From contig NW_004457343.1 in assembly GCF_000313135.1 (NCBI RefSeq), positions 345,321-409,320 on the forward strand: a DNA stretch of 64,000 nt, written 5' to 3'. The DNA is from Acanthamoeba castellanii str. Neff. Lineage: Eukaryota > Discosea > Longamoebia > Acanthamoebidae. This document shows, one piece after another, positions 24,801-35,555 of the stretch. Under the pieces are notes generated by a model. That model had not been told where the DNA came from and did no database searches. It was given only the letters and a program-made list of their open reading frames with translations. The position numbers were made by a program, and so were the translations under genes. Each line of letters opens with the position of its first letter. The stretch's first letter is position 1.

Positions 24801-26490
24801 TCACTGTGACGGCTGTGCAGGTGGTCGCAAGGTATGCTGGGTGTTGTGGATGACTTTGGCGGTGCAGGAGTCGAACTTGTGGTTCTCCCAGGGCACATAT
24901 ACGTACTTCTGCGTCAGGGCACACAGCGTCTTGTAGGTCGGACAGCACTCGCCCTTCTTGAGCGGCTGCCCCGCAACACACACGCACGACACACCACACA
25001 CACGACACACGACACACACCACACACGACACACCACACACTCTCTAATGATCAACAGCCTGGCCTCCTCCATCGTCATTGGCAGTGTGGAAGTGGGCAGT
25101 ACCTTGGGGTAGCGAATCCAGAGGTCGTCCGACTTGTGCCAGAAGTCGACGTGCTGGGGATGCCGCGTCCACACCCACGACCCGTAGGAGTCATACTCAG
25201 AGAACGAGTTCCGCATGATCATGCCCGGCCTCGCCTTGGCCTCCCTCACGATCGTATCTGTCACAGGTATCATCATCATCATCATCAGCGTCATCAAGCC
25301 ACATACGGTGGCGGGAGCGGTACCGATGATGACCTGCGCCCACTCGCTGTGGTCCCTGCCGGCCTTGGCGGCGATGTGGTGCAGGAGCTCTTCGACGTAG
25401 GGTCGGTACCACACCTGCCAGCCGAAGATCCAGCTACCGCCCGGGGGGTCGATCAGCTTCAGGCCGGTGAGCACCTCGTACATGCCGTGGTAGTTCTCTC
25501 GGGCCTTGGCGTTGTGCGCGGCCATGTGGCCCGCGAAGAAGGTGCCCCTAGGCTGCGAGACACGACACACACGACACACACGACACACACGACACACCCT
25601 GGTGAGTCGTTGCTTCGAGTGCGCGGTGAGCGTGGGTGGTACCTGGTCGAGGGAGGAGATGTAGCTGAAGAGGGGGATGGGCCTGAGCGGCAGGAGGTCC
25701 GAGTCCCACACCAGGAAGAGAGGCGAGAGATCAGCGAGGTGGAGGGCGGCCCCGAACTTGACGAGCTGCTGGAATATCCAGCCCCTCACCTCCGCCGGCA
25801 GCCGCTCCAAACTCTTCAGCGTGATCCCTGTGGCGCAGCACCACACGAAGCCGTCAATTACGATCACGCACACACGCATCGCACGCACCGCACACACAGC
25901 AGCACACGCCCAACGCACACACACATGAGAGTACCTGGGATGACGTCGTCGCGTGCGATACAGTGAACGCGGTTCGTGGCGCCGATGCCGTCAGCGAGGG
26001 CGACGAGCGAAGGGCAGTGGGTGGCATCGTTGATCATGAAGATTAATCTTCGAAAATTCCAGAATCGAACCACGTTCTCGATGACGATGCGCGTGATGCA
26101 GTTGGGCTGGTCGATGGGCAACACGACGTCGTGGCGCGAGTAGTTGAACGATGTCCACTCCTTCCCGCACCACTCGACCCGTGCGCGTTCATCTGATTCT
26201 GAAGATTGTGTAGCTTCGAGATGGTGCAATGGTGCCGTACTGTCTGCATAGCTTTTGGAAGTGCATCGACGAGATCGATCGATTATGTAAGCCTCTTGCC
26301 ATCTTCTGCCGCGATTGACCACCACGTACCTGAATGAGCTTGCTCGGTCGGTTGTCAAATACGCAAACTGCAGCACAACCAACGTGCCAACCACGATCGT
26401 GGCCGCCACCACGACGAACCACCTTATCGACATCTTGTCCTCCCATCTCATCTTCTGCTTCATCAAGTTGGGGAGAGTGGGTACACGCAA
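24801..26490 (-). CDS. Type II membrane glycosyltransferase-like protein (DUF6492 type)
   Basis: The N-terminus has one membrane anchor 'MSIRWFVVVAATIVVGTLVV', with few residues before it, as in Golgi type II enzymes (start 26490, or 26433 at MSIRW). The lumenal domain reads 'DVVLPID', 'NVVRFWNFRRLIFMIND', 'VRGWIFQQLVKFGAAL', 'FLVWDSDLLPLRPI' (a DSD in the place of the glycosyltransferase DxD), 'YHGMYEVLTGL' and 'NSFSEYDSYGSWV'. The combination of W-x-x-QQL, D-x-D and SFSEY-x-x-YG is typical of the DUF6492 family as I remember it. The last exon is Cys-containing ('ECCPTYKTLC'). Several introns; one carries an ATG/CAT repeat that reads as poly-Met if not removed. Sugar donor and acceptor are unknown. 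Confidence 0.75.
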
Positions 26491-26568
26491 GCTAACAGCT
26501 CTTAATTAATATGACTTCACTTGTTGTCTCTGTGGCTCGGCCACAAACGACACGCGCGATGATCACCA

Positions 26569-28174
26569 TCAACTCTTCCTGTTGAGGAGCTGCTCCACGA
26601 CGTCGACCATGGACCCCCGATGCGCGAGGATGAGGTCGATGTTCCGTCGCGGGTCTTCGAATCCCATCTGCTTCAGCTGTGCCAGCACCGGCTCCCATTC
26701 TCGGTACAACTGCTGGTATTGCTGCACACCCGACCAACAGCACAAGTTTAGCTGCGAGCGCACACGCACACCGCACACGCACGCACTCATCGCATGCACG
26801 CACACGCACACGCACACGGCGAAGAGAGGGAAGGCACCTCTTCAGTAAATGTTACTCCCGGTGGCGGAAGAGCAGGCGGGGCGGCTCGGGCGCGTGATGC
26901 GGGCGAAGCTGGGGCAGCGGCGGCCATGGCGACGAGAGGCGAGGGGGAGAAGGAGGAGGGCGACATTTGCGAGAGATCGGTCGATGACGAAGTGGTGGGC
27001 GGCGACGCGGCAATGGGCACGGGATTGGAGACCGATCTGTGTCGCGGCGATGGGTCCCGCCGTCCGTTGCCGCTCCCGCCCAGGCCACCACCCACTGCGA
27101 TGTTACCGCCACTGCCAGAGCCCTCCGAGTCTACCCACGAAAAGTCTACCCAGGCCACGACCCATTAATCAGAGCCTCCATGGTAATACACGCACACATG
27201 ACACACGCACCACACCACGCACGACACACAACGCGACAAATAAGGCATGAGGCCGTAAATGGATAGTATATATACGCGATATAGAGAGGAAGCCACACGA
27301 CGATGCGCATCGCCACGTTGAGACAAACGAGTTTGTGTGTACTACATACCGGCTTCGTGAATGCTGGAGCTCGATCGCTTTCGTCGGTCTTGTTGCTGCT
27401 GCGGCGGCGGTGCATAGCTTTGTGGCGGCGAAGAAGACATGCGCCCGTCCTGCCGTCCATCCACAGCGAGACACCCAGGCAATTAAGAAAAACGAAAAAA
27501 CGAAAAACGAACCAAAAGAACGAAAGCGACGGAAAGAACGAAAGCGAAGAGCGAAGGAGTGAAAAGGAACCTTGTCGGAGGTGGGCGGCGATGGACCTGG
27601 TGAAGTGGTAGGAATGCCCACCTTGAAGATGGAGGGCAGCATGTTCCTCATTGCCGAGATGCCCGATGGCGTCGTGCTTTCCTTTTTCTTTTCGGTTGAA
27701 GTCGGCGCTGCGTGGTACCGATCGAAGAACACAACTGTTAGCGTAAAAATGCCTCCGCGGCGGCGTGAGGGGAGGGGCGTACGCGTACCCGTGGGCGTGA
27801 GTGGTTCGGCCAGACCCGAGGAGGGCGCCGGCGAGTACGGGATCGGCAGGGATGTCGGGGTAGGAGGAGGGGAGTAGGGTGACTGTGCAGGTGGTGGGTG
27901 GGAGTAGATAGGGTAGGTGTTGGGGGCCTGGAGAGGGCTCTGCTGCTGCCGTGCGTAGAGGGCCGCTTGCTGCTGCTGCTGTTGCTGCTGCTGCTGCACG
28001 AGTGTGGTCGTCTGCTGCTGAAGCACGGCGGAAACGGCGGGCAAGAGAAGGCTCTCCATTTGCGGAGCTAGAGCCTGCACCATCTGTTGAATGAGGTCCG
28101 TGAAGGCGGGGTTCTGTGTCGTCACCACCTGCGACACCTGTTCACACAGCCCAACAGCACCAGTGTGTACGTCC

Positions 28175-28234
<60 letters not shown>

Positions 28235-28903
28235 CAAGTTACACAATGCTGACTGTAGAGTGCAGTGGGATGTGTGTCGTGGTGTACCATCTTGGAGATC
28301 TGCACGGCGAACTCGGGCTGGGCGAGACTCTGCAGGACGAGGTTGTTGCGGTGCTGCAGCGTGTGGTGCGGGATGGCGTGCACACCCACCGACGTTGCGG
28401 GGCGCTTGGTGCTACCACCTGCGTCCGTTTCCACTTTGCCGTCATCGCCATCACCCTCTGCATGTGACGAGTGCGAGCTCAGTTGGCCAACGCCATCAAG
28501 AAGAAGAAGAAAACGAAGAAGGTGGATGTGGAGGCGAGGTGTTCAGGTACGTTGTATGTACAAGCGCAGTAGGTCGGCATTGCTGGCGCTGTAGGCTATG
28601 GCCTCCCTCAGGTCGGAGTCGGTCGAGATCGACACAAGGTCGTCTTCGTCGTCCTTGTACCGACTACAGGGAGGAGCTTAGTATTAACATCTCTTGGCGG
28701 CCGTGCCCGAGCATCGCGTGGCAATTAAGAGGAGGGCGAGCTTACATCCAGAATTGTGTGGGGGCAGGAGGGGTGATGGGTTCTCCCGAGCCCGAGACGG
28801 CAAAGAGCTTCATCAGCATGGCACGTAAATCGGCAAAGGGGATGTCATCTTCCACCGTGACGCGACGTGCATCGTTGCCCAGGTAGGCTTTGATCAAAAC
28901 CAT
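26569..28903 (-). CDS. PB1-UBA protein, p62/NBR1-like selective autophagy receptor candidate
   Basis: The first exons encode a PB1 domain: 'MVLIKAYLGNDARRVTVED' with the basic cluster, spliced to 'WIRYKDDEDDLVSIS' and 'TDSDLREAIAYS', the acidic OPCA motif. A Gln/Pro-rich linker follows with a pure Gln run, 'QALAPQMESLLLPAVSAVL' and many Ser/Pro. An exon at 26830-27145 may begin with 'DFSWVDSEG', an LIR-like motif. The last exon (26569 to about 26725) is a UBA domain: 'EWEPVLAQLKQMGFEDPRRN' then 'GSMVDVVEQLLNRK'. PB1 at the N-terminus and UBA at the C-terminus is the p62/NBR1 architecture, but no ZZ finger or FW domain is present. An alternative start is 28942. The function as autophagy receptor is inference. 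Confidence 0.78.
28177..28233. repeat. GT dinucleotide microsatellite
   Basis: About 28 uninterrupted GT units inside an intron of the PB1-UBA gene. Confidence 0.97.
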
Positions 28904-29140
28904 CTCCCAATCTTCCTTTGCGTGCACCACGAAATGGCACAAAATGCACCCTGCACAAATCGATGCTAGGATGAGCCTGATAAGTGCTGAGGATTCTCAA
29001 TCGCGCCCTTGCAATCGTGGTGGCTTCGCTGGCAAGCAGTTCACACGAACAAACATTAAAAAAAGCTTCCGCCAGGAACAGAAATCGAAAAGAAAACGCA
29101 ATGGTGCTGTATCACTACCACAAGGTGGTACGGTCGGCTT

Positions 29141-29748
29141 CTACTGTTGGTCCTTCAGCTTCACACAGAGATACCCAGAGTGGTTGGTGGCAGGCCCATA
29201 CGTGTCCAGCCACTCCAGGGTCGCCATATCGGTTCCCTCCTTCCCCGGCTGGACGACTTCGCTCCCGCTGCTGCTGTTGCGGCACTCGGGCGCCGACACG
29301 CAGCAGAGCAGAGCCCGATAGCGCGCGTCGACCACTGGGTCGTAGCCATCTCCACCCTTGCGGCAGTCTGGCCCGCTGTGGATGACTGAGCAGCCCCCGA
29401 TGCACTGCCACCGGTAGGAGCAGAACACGCGTTCGAAGAACCCCTCCTGGAGGAAGGGCAGTGGTGGGTGGGAAGGTGGGTGGTGGGGGTTGGTCGGCCG
29501 GCCCAGGCAGGCGTAGTCGGCCACGGTGAAGCCGCAGGCGACGCAGGTCATCGCCGGGGTCTTGCACTTGACGGGCTCCTCCAACCACCACTCCGGCGTG
29601 TCCTCGGGGAGCACGACCGGGGTCGTGGCCAGCTGCGCCAGGGCGTCCCGCAGCACGCTCGGGGCTGGCGAGTAGGTCATCACCTCGTAGCGCGGGGCAT
29701 TGGCCAACCTCTTCTTCTCCTCCTCCTCCTCCTCGTTGCCGTTGCCAC

Positions 29749-29792
<44 letters not shown>

Positions 29793-30433
29793 TCGTCATC
29801 GTCGTACACCTTGCACGAGCACGTGGGCGCCACGAGGGACCCACAGCCGGCTGGGCAGAGGAGGCGTCCCTGCGTCAAACTCCACATCAGATGGCGCCCA
29901 CAGCCGGTCGGCACCGGGACCGGTGGCGGCTCCTCTTTATCATCTTCTTCTTCTACCTCTTCCCTGTGGCCGCCGCCAGCGCAGAGCTCCCACCCGCGAA
30001 CCAGGCCGGGAGGCCGGCGCCCCTGGCACCTGAACCCACCGACCCGCCACTGGCACGTGGGGCAGGTGAAGACGGGCAGGGCCTCGTCCACGTGGAAGAG
30101 CAGCCCCTTGAAGTTGGTCGCCGGTGGCGGCAGCGGCGCGGCCGGGTCGTAGAGCGTGGGCTCGAGGTGCGGATGGCGGGCCACCAGCTTCATTCGGGCG
30201 GCCTGTTCAATGGGCGAGGGGGTGGACCGCGTGGTGGTGGCGGCGGTGGTGGTCCAGAACGACGAGCAGGCGAGCTCGAGGGCCACCAGGTCGCGCGCCT
30301 TGATGGCCGGCGAGCAGCAGATGAGGATGAGAAGCTCAACGGGCAGCTTGAGCAGCAGGGAGTCATGGTTTAGCTCCGACGAGTGCCGCGGCGGCGCAGA
30401 GGGGTCCCGCACTGCACTGTCCGTGGCACTCAT
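29141..30433 (-). CDS. Single-exon F-box protein with Cys-rich modules and poly-Asp tract
   Basis: 430 residues in one exon, unusual among its intron-rich neighbours. An F-box lies near residues 28-60 ('LKLPVELLILICCS', 'LVALELACSSFW'). The rest has Cys pairs resembling small zinc modules: 'FTCPTCQWRVGGFRC', 'LLCPAGCGSLVAPTCSC', 'MTCVACGFTVADYACLG' and 'FCSYRWQCIGGC'. A run of about 20 Asp residues near residues 210-230 is encoded by GAC repeats and followed by a Glu/Lys run. Probably an SCF adaptor; the Cys-rich part may bind substrate. The long plus-strand ORF across it is a shadow created by the low-complexity tracts. No family beyond the F-box is recognised. Confidence 0.8.
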
Positions 30434-30617
30434 GGTTCGCGGGTGCAGTTCGAGAAGAAAAGAAAAATAACAATAACAATTAATAATTGTTGCTCTTTAT
30501 TATTATTGCTTCAGCGCACGCCCTTCTTTGAATGTAAGATCTGATCGTGGTGAAGCTGGTGAAGTGTTGTATGTACGGATATGTGCATAGAGGGAGTACA
30601 AGAGGAGTTAAGGGGGG

Positions 30618-32030
30618 TTACACGATGGACGAGTCCTGGCTGTTGGGGTCAAAGTCGTCAGCTCGGTTGGTGGCGATCTCGAACTTGGGCTTGACGCGCA
30701 TGAGCCGGTCCTTGCCATAGTCGGAGAAGGCCTCGGCGATCTCGGCCTGCGTGTTCATCACGAACGGCCCGTGCCGGGCGATAGGCTCGTTGAGCGGCAC
30801 ACCGGCGAGCACCAGGAACTTGAGGTCGGCCGTCGCGGTCGCGACCAGCGTGGTGCCTCCCTGCTTGTCCAGCAGCACGGCGTTGCCGGACACGGCGGGC
30901 TTCTGCGACTTGCCGAACTTGCCCTCGCCTCGGTAGAGGAACACCATCGCGTTCATGTCCCTGTGATGATCGCGCGCGCGGATTGGCGATGAATGTCAGA
31001 GCAATGCCACAACTGATGCAGGAGAGGTCGAGAGCGCGGGGAGACGACGTACGAGGGAATCTCGTGGCGGAACTCGCCGCCGGCCAGTAGGTGCACGTCC
31101 AGAAACTGGATGGGCACGTGCGTGTTGACGATGGCCTTGGTGCCGTAGGCCTCGCCGGCGATGACTCGCACGGTGAGGCTGTCCTGGGTGATGGTGGGGA
31201 TCTTCTCCTTGGGCACGTCCTGGTAGGCCGGGTCGATCCACTTGTCCTTCGCAGGCAGGTTCACCCAAATCTGTTAGGTCCACACACACACACCAAACGG
31301 GCGTTGGTGAGCCAACAGTCGCTCGTTGTGGAGAAGTGGTAAGTGGTGTTACCTGAAAGCCTTCCAAGACGCCGCCGGTCCGTTGGAAAGTGGGCGAGGG
31401 CGACTCGTCGTGAATGATGCCGCTGCCGGCGGTCATCCACTGAACGTCACCCGCACGCAGGAGGCCCTTGTTGCCGGTCGAGTCCTTGTGCTGAAACTCG
31501 CCCTGCAGCATCATCGACACCGTCTCGAATCTGTCTCAGCGCAAAGTGCAGAAACTTGGTCAGCACAAGAGCAAAGCAGAGAGCAAAGCAGAGAGAAGAG
31601 AGAGCGTGGGCGTGAGCTTACCCTCTGTGCGGATGCCAGGGAGCGCCCACGGCCTCGCCGGGAGCGTAGTTGATAGGCCCAAAGTGGTCGATCATCAGGA
31701 AAGGGTCGAACTGGCTCATAGCGCGAGTAGGGAACGGCCTGAAGATCGAGTAGCGGGAGACGTAAGAAGAGAACAAGCAAAAGACAATAATGACAAGAAG
31801 AGAAGCTGGAGGCACCTTTCGACGGGGAAGCCCGCGCCTTCAAAGGTCTTGATTGATTCGACGATTTTGCTGACATCGCGTTCGGTGGTGGTGTTGGAGG
31901 CCTGAACAAATGCAAACGACGCCGGCACGAATTCGTCGGTGGCGAAAGATGAGACGCTGGAAAGTGCAAGACAAACAAGAAGGAGCAGCTGAAGTGATAG
32001 AGCGAGGGAGAGGAGGCGGTAGTGCACCAT
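30618..32030 (-). CDS. Secreted/vesicular pirin-family cupin protein
   Basis: Paralogue of the first pirin. It starts with a clear signal peptide ('[20 protein letters not shown]', cut probably after VSSFA), a feature not expected in pirins, which are cytosolic or nuclear. Body: '[12 protein letters not shown]', '[20 protein letters not shown]', 'APWHPHRG' spliced to '[16 protein letters not shown]', '[19 protein letters not shown]', '[19 protein letters not shown]', '[10 protein letters not shown]' and '[17 protein letters not shown]'. The metal ligands HPH and H/E of IIHDE are kept. Intron positions match those of the first copy, but the HPHRG/FETV junction has a normal GTAAGC donor. The two C-termini are nearly the same ('NSQDSSIV' versus 'NKDSSIV'), so they arose by duplication. 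Confidence 0.9.
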
Positions 32031-32433
32031 TGTGGTTGTGGTTGAGTGAAGCGATCTTGTGCGCAGCGGGGACGTGTGGAAGTGGAGGCTGGTGCGGACG
32101 AGTCTACGCCAAGCTTTGGTCGCCAGTGTGTTGGGGTGGTCGGTTAGTAAGCGTTGAGCTCAAGTGCTGTTGAGTGCAAGCTGAATTGGAGTGCTCGCGT
32201 CCATTTTGTGGCTGCTCTCGCCCTTCTTGAAGCTCTCGGGCAACCGCACGGCATCTTCCCGGCCGATCCCGCCAATCCTGGTTTTCGATCATTTCTCTCA
32301 AATTTATATTTCTTTTCTTGTACCGCATTCATTTCTTCTGAGAAGAACGAAAATCGAACTTTACATCATCTTTGCAGATCTCATCTCATCTTTGGTCTGC
32401 TGTCTGATCAAAGTGAAGAACAAGCAGAGTGAG
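32031..32433. other. Divergent intergenic region, pirin / PD-(D/E)XK nuclease
   Basis: About 400 bp between divergent starts. Minus-strand and plus-strand ORFs here look like chance openings. No TATA box or RNA gene is recognised. Confidence 0.5.
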
Positions 32434-33574
32434 ATGCGGAAAGCAGCGGTTCCTACTATCCGTCGCGCGACGGTGCATGCGAAGGAGGAAGGCCGATTCT
32501 ACACTGTTGCGGGTCACTCTGAGCTGTTCCCTTCCGTGACGACGATACTCGGCGTCATCAACAAGCCCCAGCTGCACCTATGGACCAAGTCGCGCATCCT
32601 CAGCTTCGTCCGCAAGCGACTCAATTTCCTTCGCGAGGAGAGCACCACCACGGGCAGAATCTCGATTACGGAGGAATGGGTGGAGGAGACCATCAAGGAG
32701 GCTGAGGAGCAGCCCAACGTCGAGGCCGACGTGGCCGCCCAGTTCGGCACCGCATCGCACAACATCATCGAGAACGTGATTAAAGGGCAGGAGCAGGAGG
32801 TGGCCCCCAAGTACGCGGTCGTGGTGGAGAACTACAACAACTGGCTCGCGCAATCGGGCCTTGAGATCAAGGAGACGGAGAAGTTCATCTGGAGTGAGAC
32901 GTATGCCCTCACTATCGCACGCGCACGCGCACACAACACGACACGCACAAAACACGGCACGACACGACACGCGCATACCACCGCTCATGCACACTCCGTG
33001 CAGACACAGATACGCCGGATCGTTGGACGCTTGGGGCCTGTACACGGGGCAGGACGGCCGCCAGCGGGTGGTCGTGGTCGACTGGAAGGTGCGCACACGC
33101 TTGTCGTGTGTGTGAGTGTGTGTGCGTGTGTGTGTGCAGTGTGTCGTGTGTCGTGTGTCGTGTGTCGGTGGCGCCAGCGTGTGTGATTGCGGCTTTACAT
33201 CCTACTCGAGTTGTTGATTGATGACCCGGATACGGCGTGGTTGGTTCCTCCAGACAACGAACTACCTCCAGCCACAGTACGCGCTGCAGGTGGCCGCCTA
33301 CGCCAAGGCTCTGGGAGAGATGACCGGCACCCCAGTCGAGGAGGTACGTAGGGCGGAGCTCCTTGCTTGAGCTTCACACCCACTGGGTCAATCGCCAATC
33401 GTGCTGGTGCCATGTGCACAGGGTTGGATCGTGCGATTAGACAAGACGAAGCCCACGTGGCAGGCGAAGAAGGTGGCCGACCTGGACCAAACGTTCGAGG
33501 CCTTCCTCGGCGCGCTGCGACTGTGGCGCAGCCTCAAGACCGACCCCTACGCCAAGCTCACCTCTTCTCACTGA
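32434..33574 (+). CDS. PD-(D/E)XK (RecB/Cas4/Exo5-like) nuclease
   Basis: About 260 residues. N-terminal motif 'LFPSVTTILGVINKPQLHLW' is like phage and mitochondrial exonucleases that begin 'SVTTIL...KP.L..W'. It is followed by 'FGTASHNIIENVI', the conserved H and E of motif I. The active site spans introns: 'ETEKFIWSETY', 'RYAGSLDAWGLY' (motif II Asp) and 'VVVVDWK' (D-x-K, motif III), then 'LQPQYALQVAAYAKAL' (motif IV Q-x-x-x-Y). All PD-(D/E)XK residues are therefore present and the nuclease is probably active. Three introns, the first two rich in GT/CA. The start at 32434 (MRKAAVP) is the first Met in frame after a hydrophobic, probably untranslated stretch. Cellular role unknown; mitochondrial DNA maintenance is one possibility. 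Confidence 0.8.
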
Positions 33575-33765
33575 CCCCTTCTTATTTAAATTACATGTAT
33601 TCTGTCGCAAGAATGTTAAGCAGCCAAAGAGACCGGCGATTTCGCGGTAGTTTCGTTCGCTTTTCAACGGAAGTTGGAGAACACAACTAAAACGCACTGG
33701 CCGAGGGGGTGGGCCCACACCGCCAAACAAAGAGACAACAAAAGCAAAGAAGAAGGAAGCTGAAG

Positions 33766-34300
33766 ATGGTGAGGTTGATGGTGTGCCTGGACTCGTCGGA
33801 GGACGCTCACAAGGTGTTCGAACACTGCCTGACGGTGGTCGGGCGGCGCGAGAAGGAGAAGGAGCATGAAGTGGTGCTGGTGGGCGTGGCCGAGGTCTAC
33901 CACCGCAGCAACATTCTCAACGTGCTTCGGGTCGACTTCGACTGCCAGATACTCGACAAAGCCAACAAGTCCATCATCAAAGGCACCACAGGTGCGTGCC
34001 GTGTTCGTGTCGCGTCGTGTCGTGTCGTGTCGTGTCGTGTGCGGTTTCTTGTGAAGAAACTGAGAGGTGGCGGGTGCAGAGATGCTGGAGGACTTCAAGA
34101 AGGAGCTGGAGAGGCGAGGGGTGAAGGCCAGCGTGCTGGTGGAGGCGGGCGACCCGCGCGACACCTTGTGCGACGTGGCCGAGCGCGTGCGGCCCGATCT
34201 GCTGGTGATGGGCCACCGCCGCACCACGCTCGGTCTCGGCAGCGTCGCCCTCCACTGCATCGAACACGCTCCCTCGCCCGTCTTCATTGTACGCGTCTGA
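33766..34300 (+). CDS. Universal stress protein (UspA) domain protein
   Basis: Two exons, about 145 residues. 'MVRLMVCLDSSEDAHKVFEH' is the first strand and helix of a USP fold. The second exon has 'RRGVKASVLVEAGDPRDTL', 'RPDLLVMGHRRTTLGLGSVA' and 'APSPVFIVRV', the G-x2-G-x9-G-type nucleotide loop and final strand of the ATP-binding class. The intron is about 115 bp with GTGTC repeats. It converges with the coiled-coil gene with a gap of about 100 bp. Confidence 0.85.
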
Positions 34301-34402
34301 TCGAGAAAACTATTTACATCAACAACCTACAAAAAGGCCTGTGTCTCGTGGTGTTGTGTGCTGTGTGCTGTGTGTGCTGTGTGCGATGTGCTGCCTGCGG
34401 TG

Positions 34403-35302
34403 TCAGGCCATGGTCTGGCGTTCGTGGAGCTCCATCTCTGCCAGCTGGAGGAGGAGCTCGCTGGATTGGCTGAGGGGCAGGTAGGCCGTCATCGCCCGCC
34501 GCCCGCCGGCGCCCGTCGGGAAGGCCGGCAGCGGTTTCCGCACGCCACCGCCCACGAACAGATTCGAGTCTGCCACCGCCGCCGCTGGCGCTGGCTCCTG
34601 GTGTTCGGCCTCGACCGTCGTCGCGCGCTCGTCGCCCACCGCGTAGTAGTCCTCGCCACTGCACCCGCTTTCGTCGTACAGGTCCTGTTCCTCGCAGCCA
34701 TCGTCGTCGTCAGCTTGTTCGTTAAGGTGGCGCTGGTGGTCGCCATCAGAGGCGAGCTCGTGGCGCGTGACGGCCGAGACGGAGCGGGGCAGGGACGGCG
34801 GCTTCTTGGCCGGCGGGCGAGGCGAGATCCATAGTTGGGCGCTGCTGGTGGTGGTGAGGGATGGCGTAGCCCTGCTGGCGCAGCAGCGCCGTCGCGGCCC
34901 GGCGCTTGTCGCTCCGCCTCTGCTCCTTCTCCTCGCGCGTCGTCTCCTGCCTCTTCTCTATCGAGTCCACCCTGCCCTCAATCTGCCAACAGCACCACCG
35001 CAACCAACCACACCACCACACGTGAGACACGACACGACCAACGACCAACGACACGAGGGGATGGATACCTGGTAGAGCTTGACGAGGACGTCTTCAAGCA
35101 TGGTGCCAAGGGAGGTGGAGGGGCCGGTCGAAGAGGACTCGGTGGTGGTGGCGAGGGCCACCTCGGCGACGCGCTCCTCGAGGAGGCCCACCCGCTTCTC
35201 CAGCCGCTCGAGCACGGCCAACACTGCCCGCCCCAGGGAGCTCTCGCCACCACCCGCTACTTCCTCCACCAATCCATCTTCCTCGCTGCGCAAATGTGCC
35301 AT
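34403..35302 (-). CDS. Uncharacterised coiled-coil protein; reading frame of its C-terminal half is uncertain
   Basis: Exon 1 (35302 to about 35070) encodes a heptad helix 'LAVLERLEKRVGLLEERVAE'. After a phase-0 intron, exon 2 continues 'IEGRVDSIEKRQETTREEKE' and 'SDKRRAATALLRQQGYA', then reaches a stop at 34746. A second open frame, from about 34810 to the TGA at 34403, has coding-like composition ('DDDDGCEEQDLYDE', 'GVRKPLPAFPTGAGG', 'LLLQLAEMELHERQ'). I find no GT-AG intron that joins the two frames, so there is a frameshift in the sequence, an unusual splice, or an unrelated antisense opening. No known domain. Confidence 0.5.
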
Positions 35303-35555
35303 TGTCGTTTGGTTGTTGTGGTTTGTTGTCTCCGTCCCTCCTCCTTCTTCTTGTCGTCTTCAGGAGGTCGCCTGTGCTGTAGCTTGGCCACCAACTTGTG
35401 GGTTGTTTGCTTCTGTTGGCCTTGTCGCCCGAACAAGAGCTACACGAAGAGACAAAATGAAGTGGCAGCATGGAATTTGAACAACGAACATACCAAACAT
35501 TTCTTCTGGAACGGTGCCTCAGAATGTGAAGCGCGTCGTGTTGCGCGTGCGGTGC

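Noticed and set aside
25136..25966. Plus-strand ORF of 276 codons, His-rich
   Set aside because: Antisense to the glycosyltransferase-like gene, with simple repeats giving His/Thr runs.
29468..30373. Plus-strand ORF of 301 codons with Val and Ile runs
   Set aside because: Antisense to the F-box gene; the runs come from the GAC repeat read backwards.
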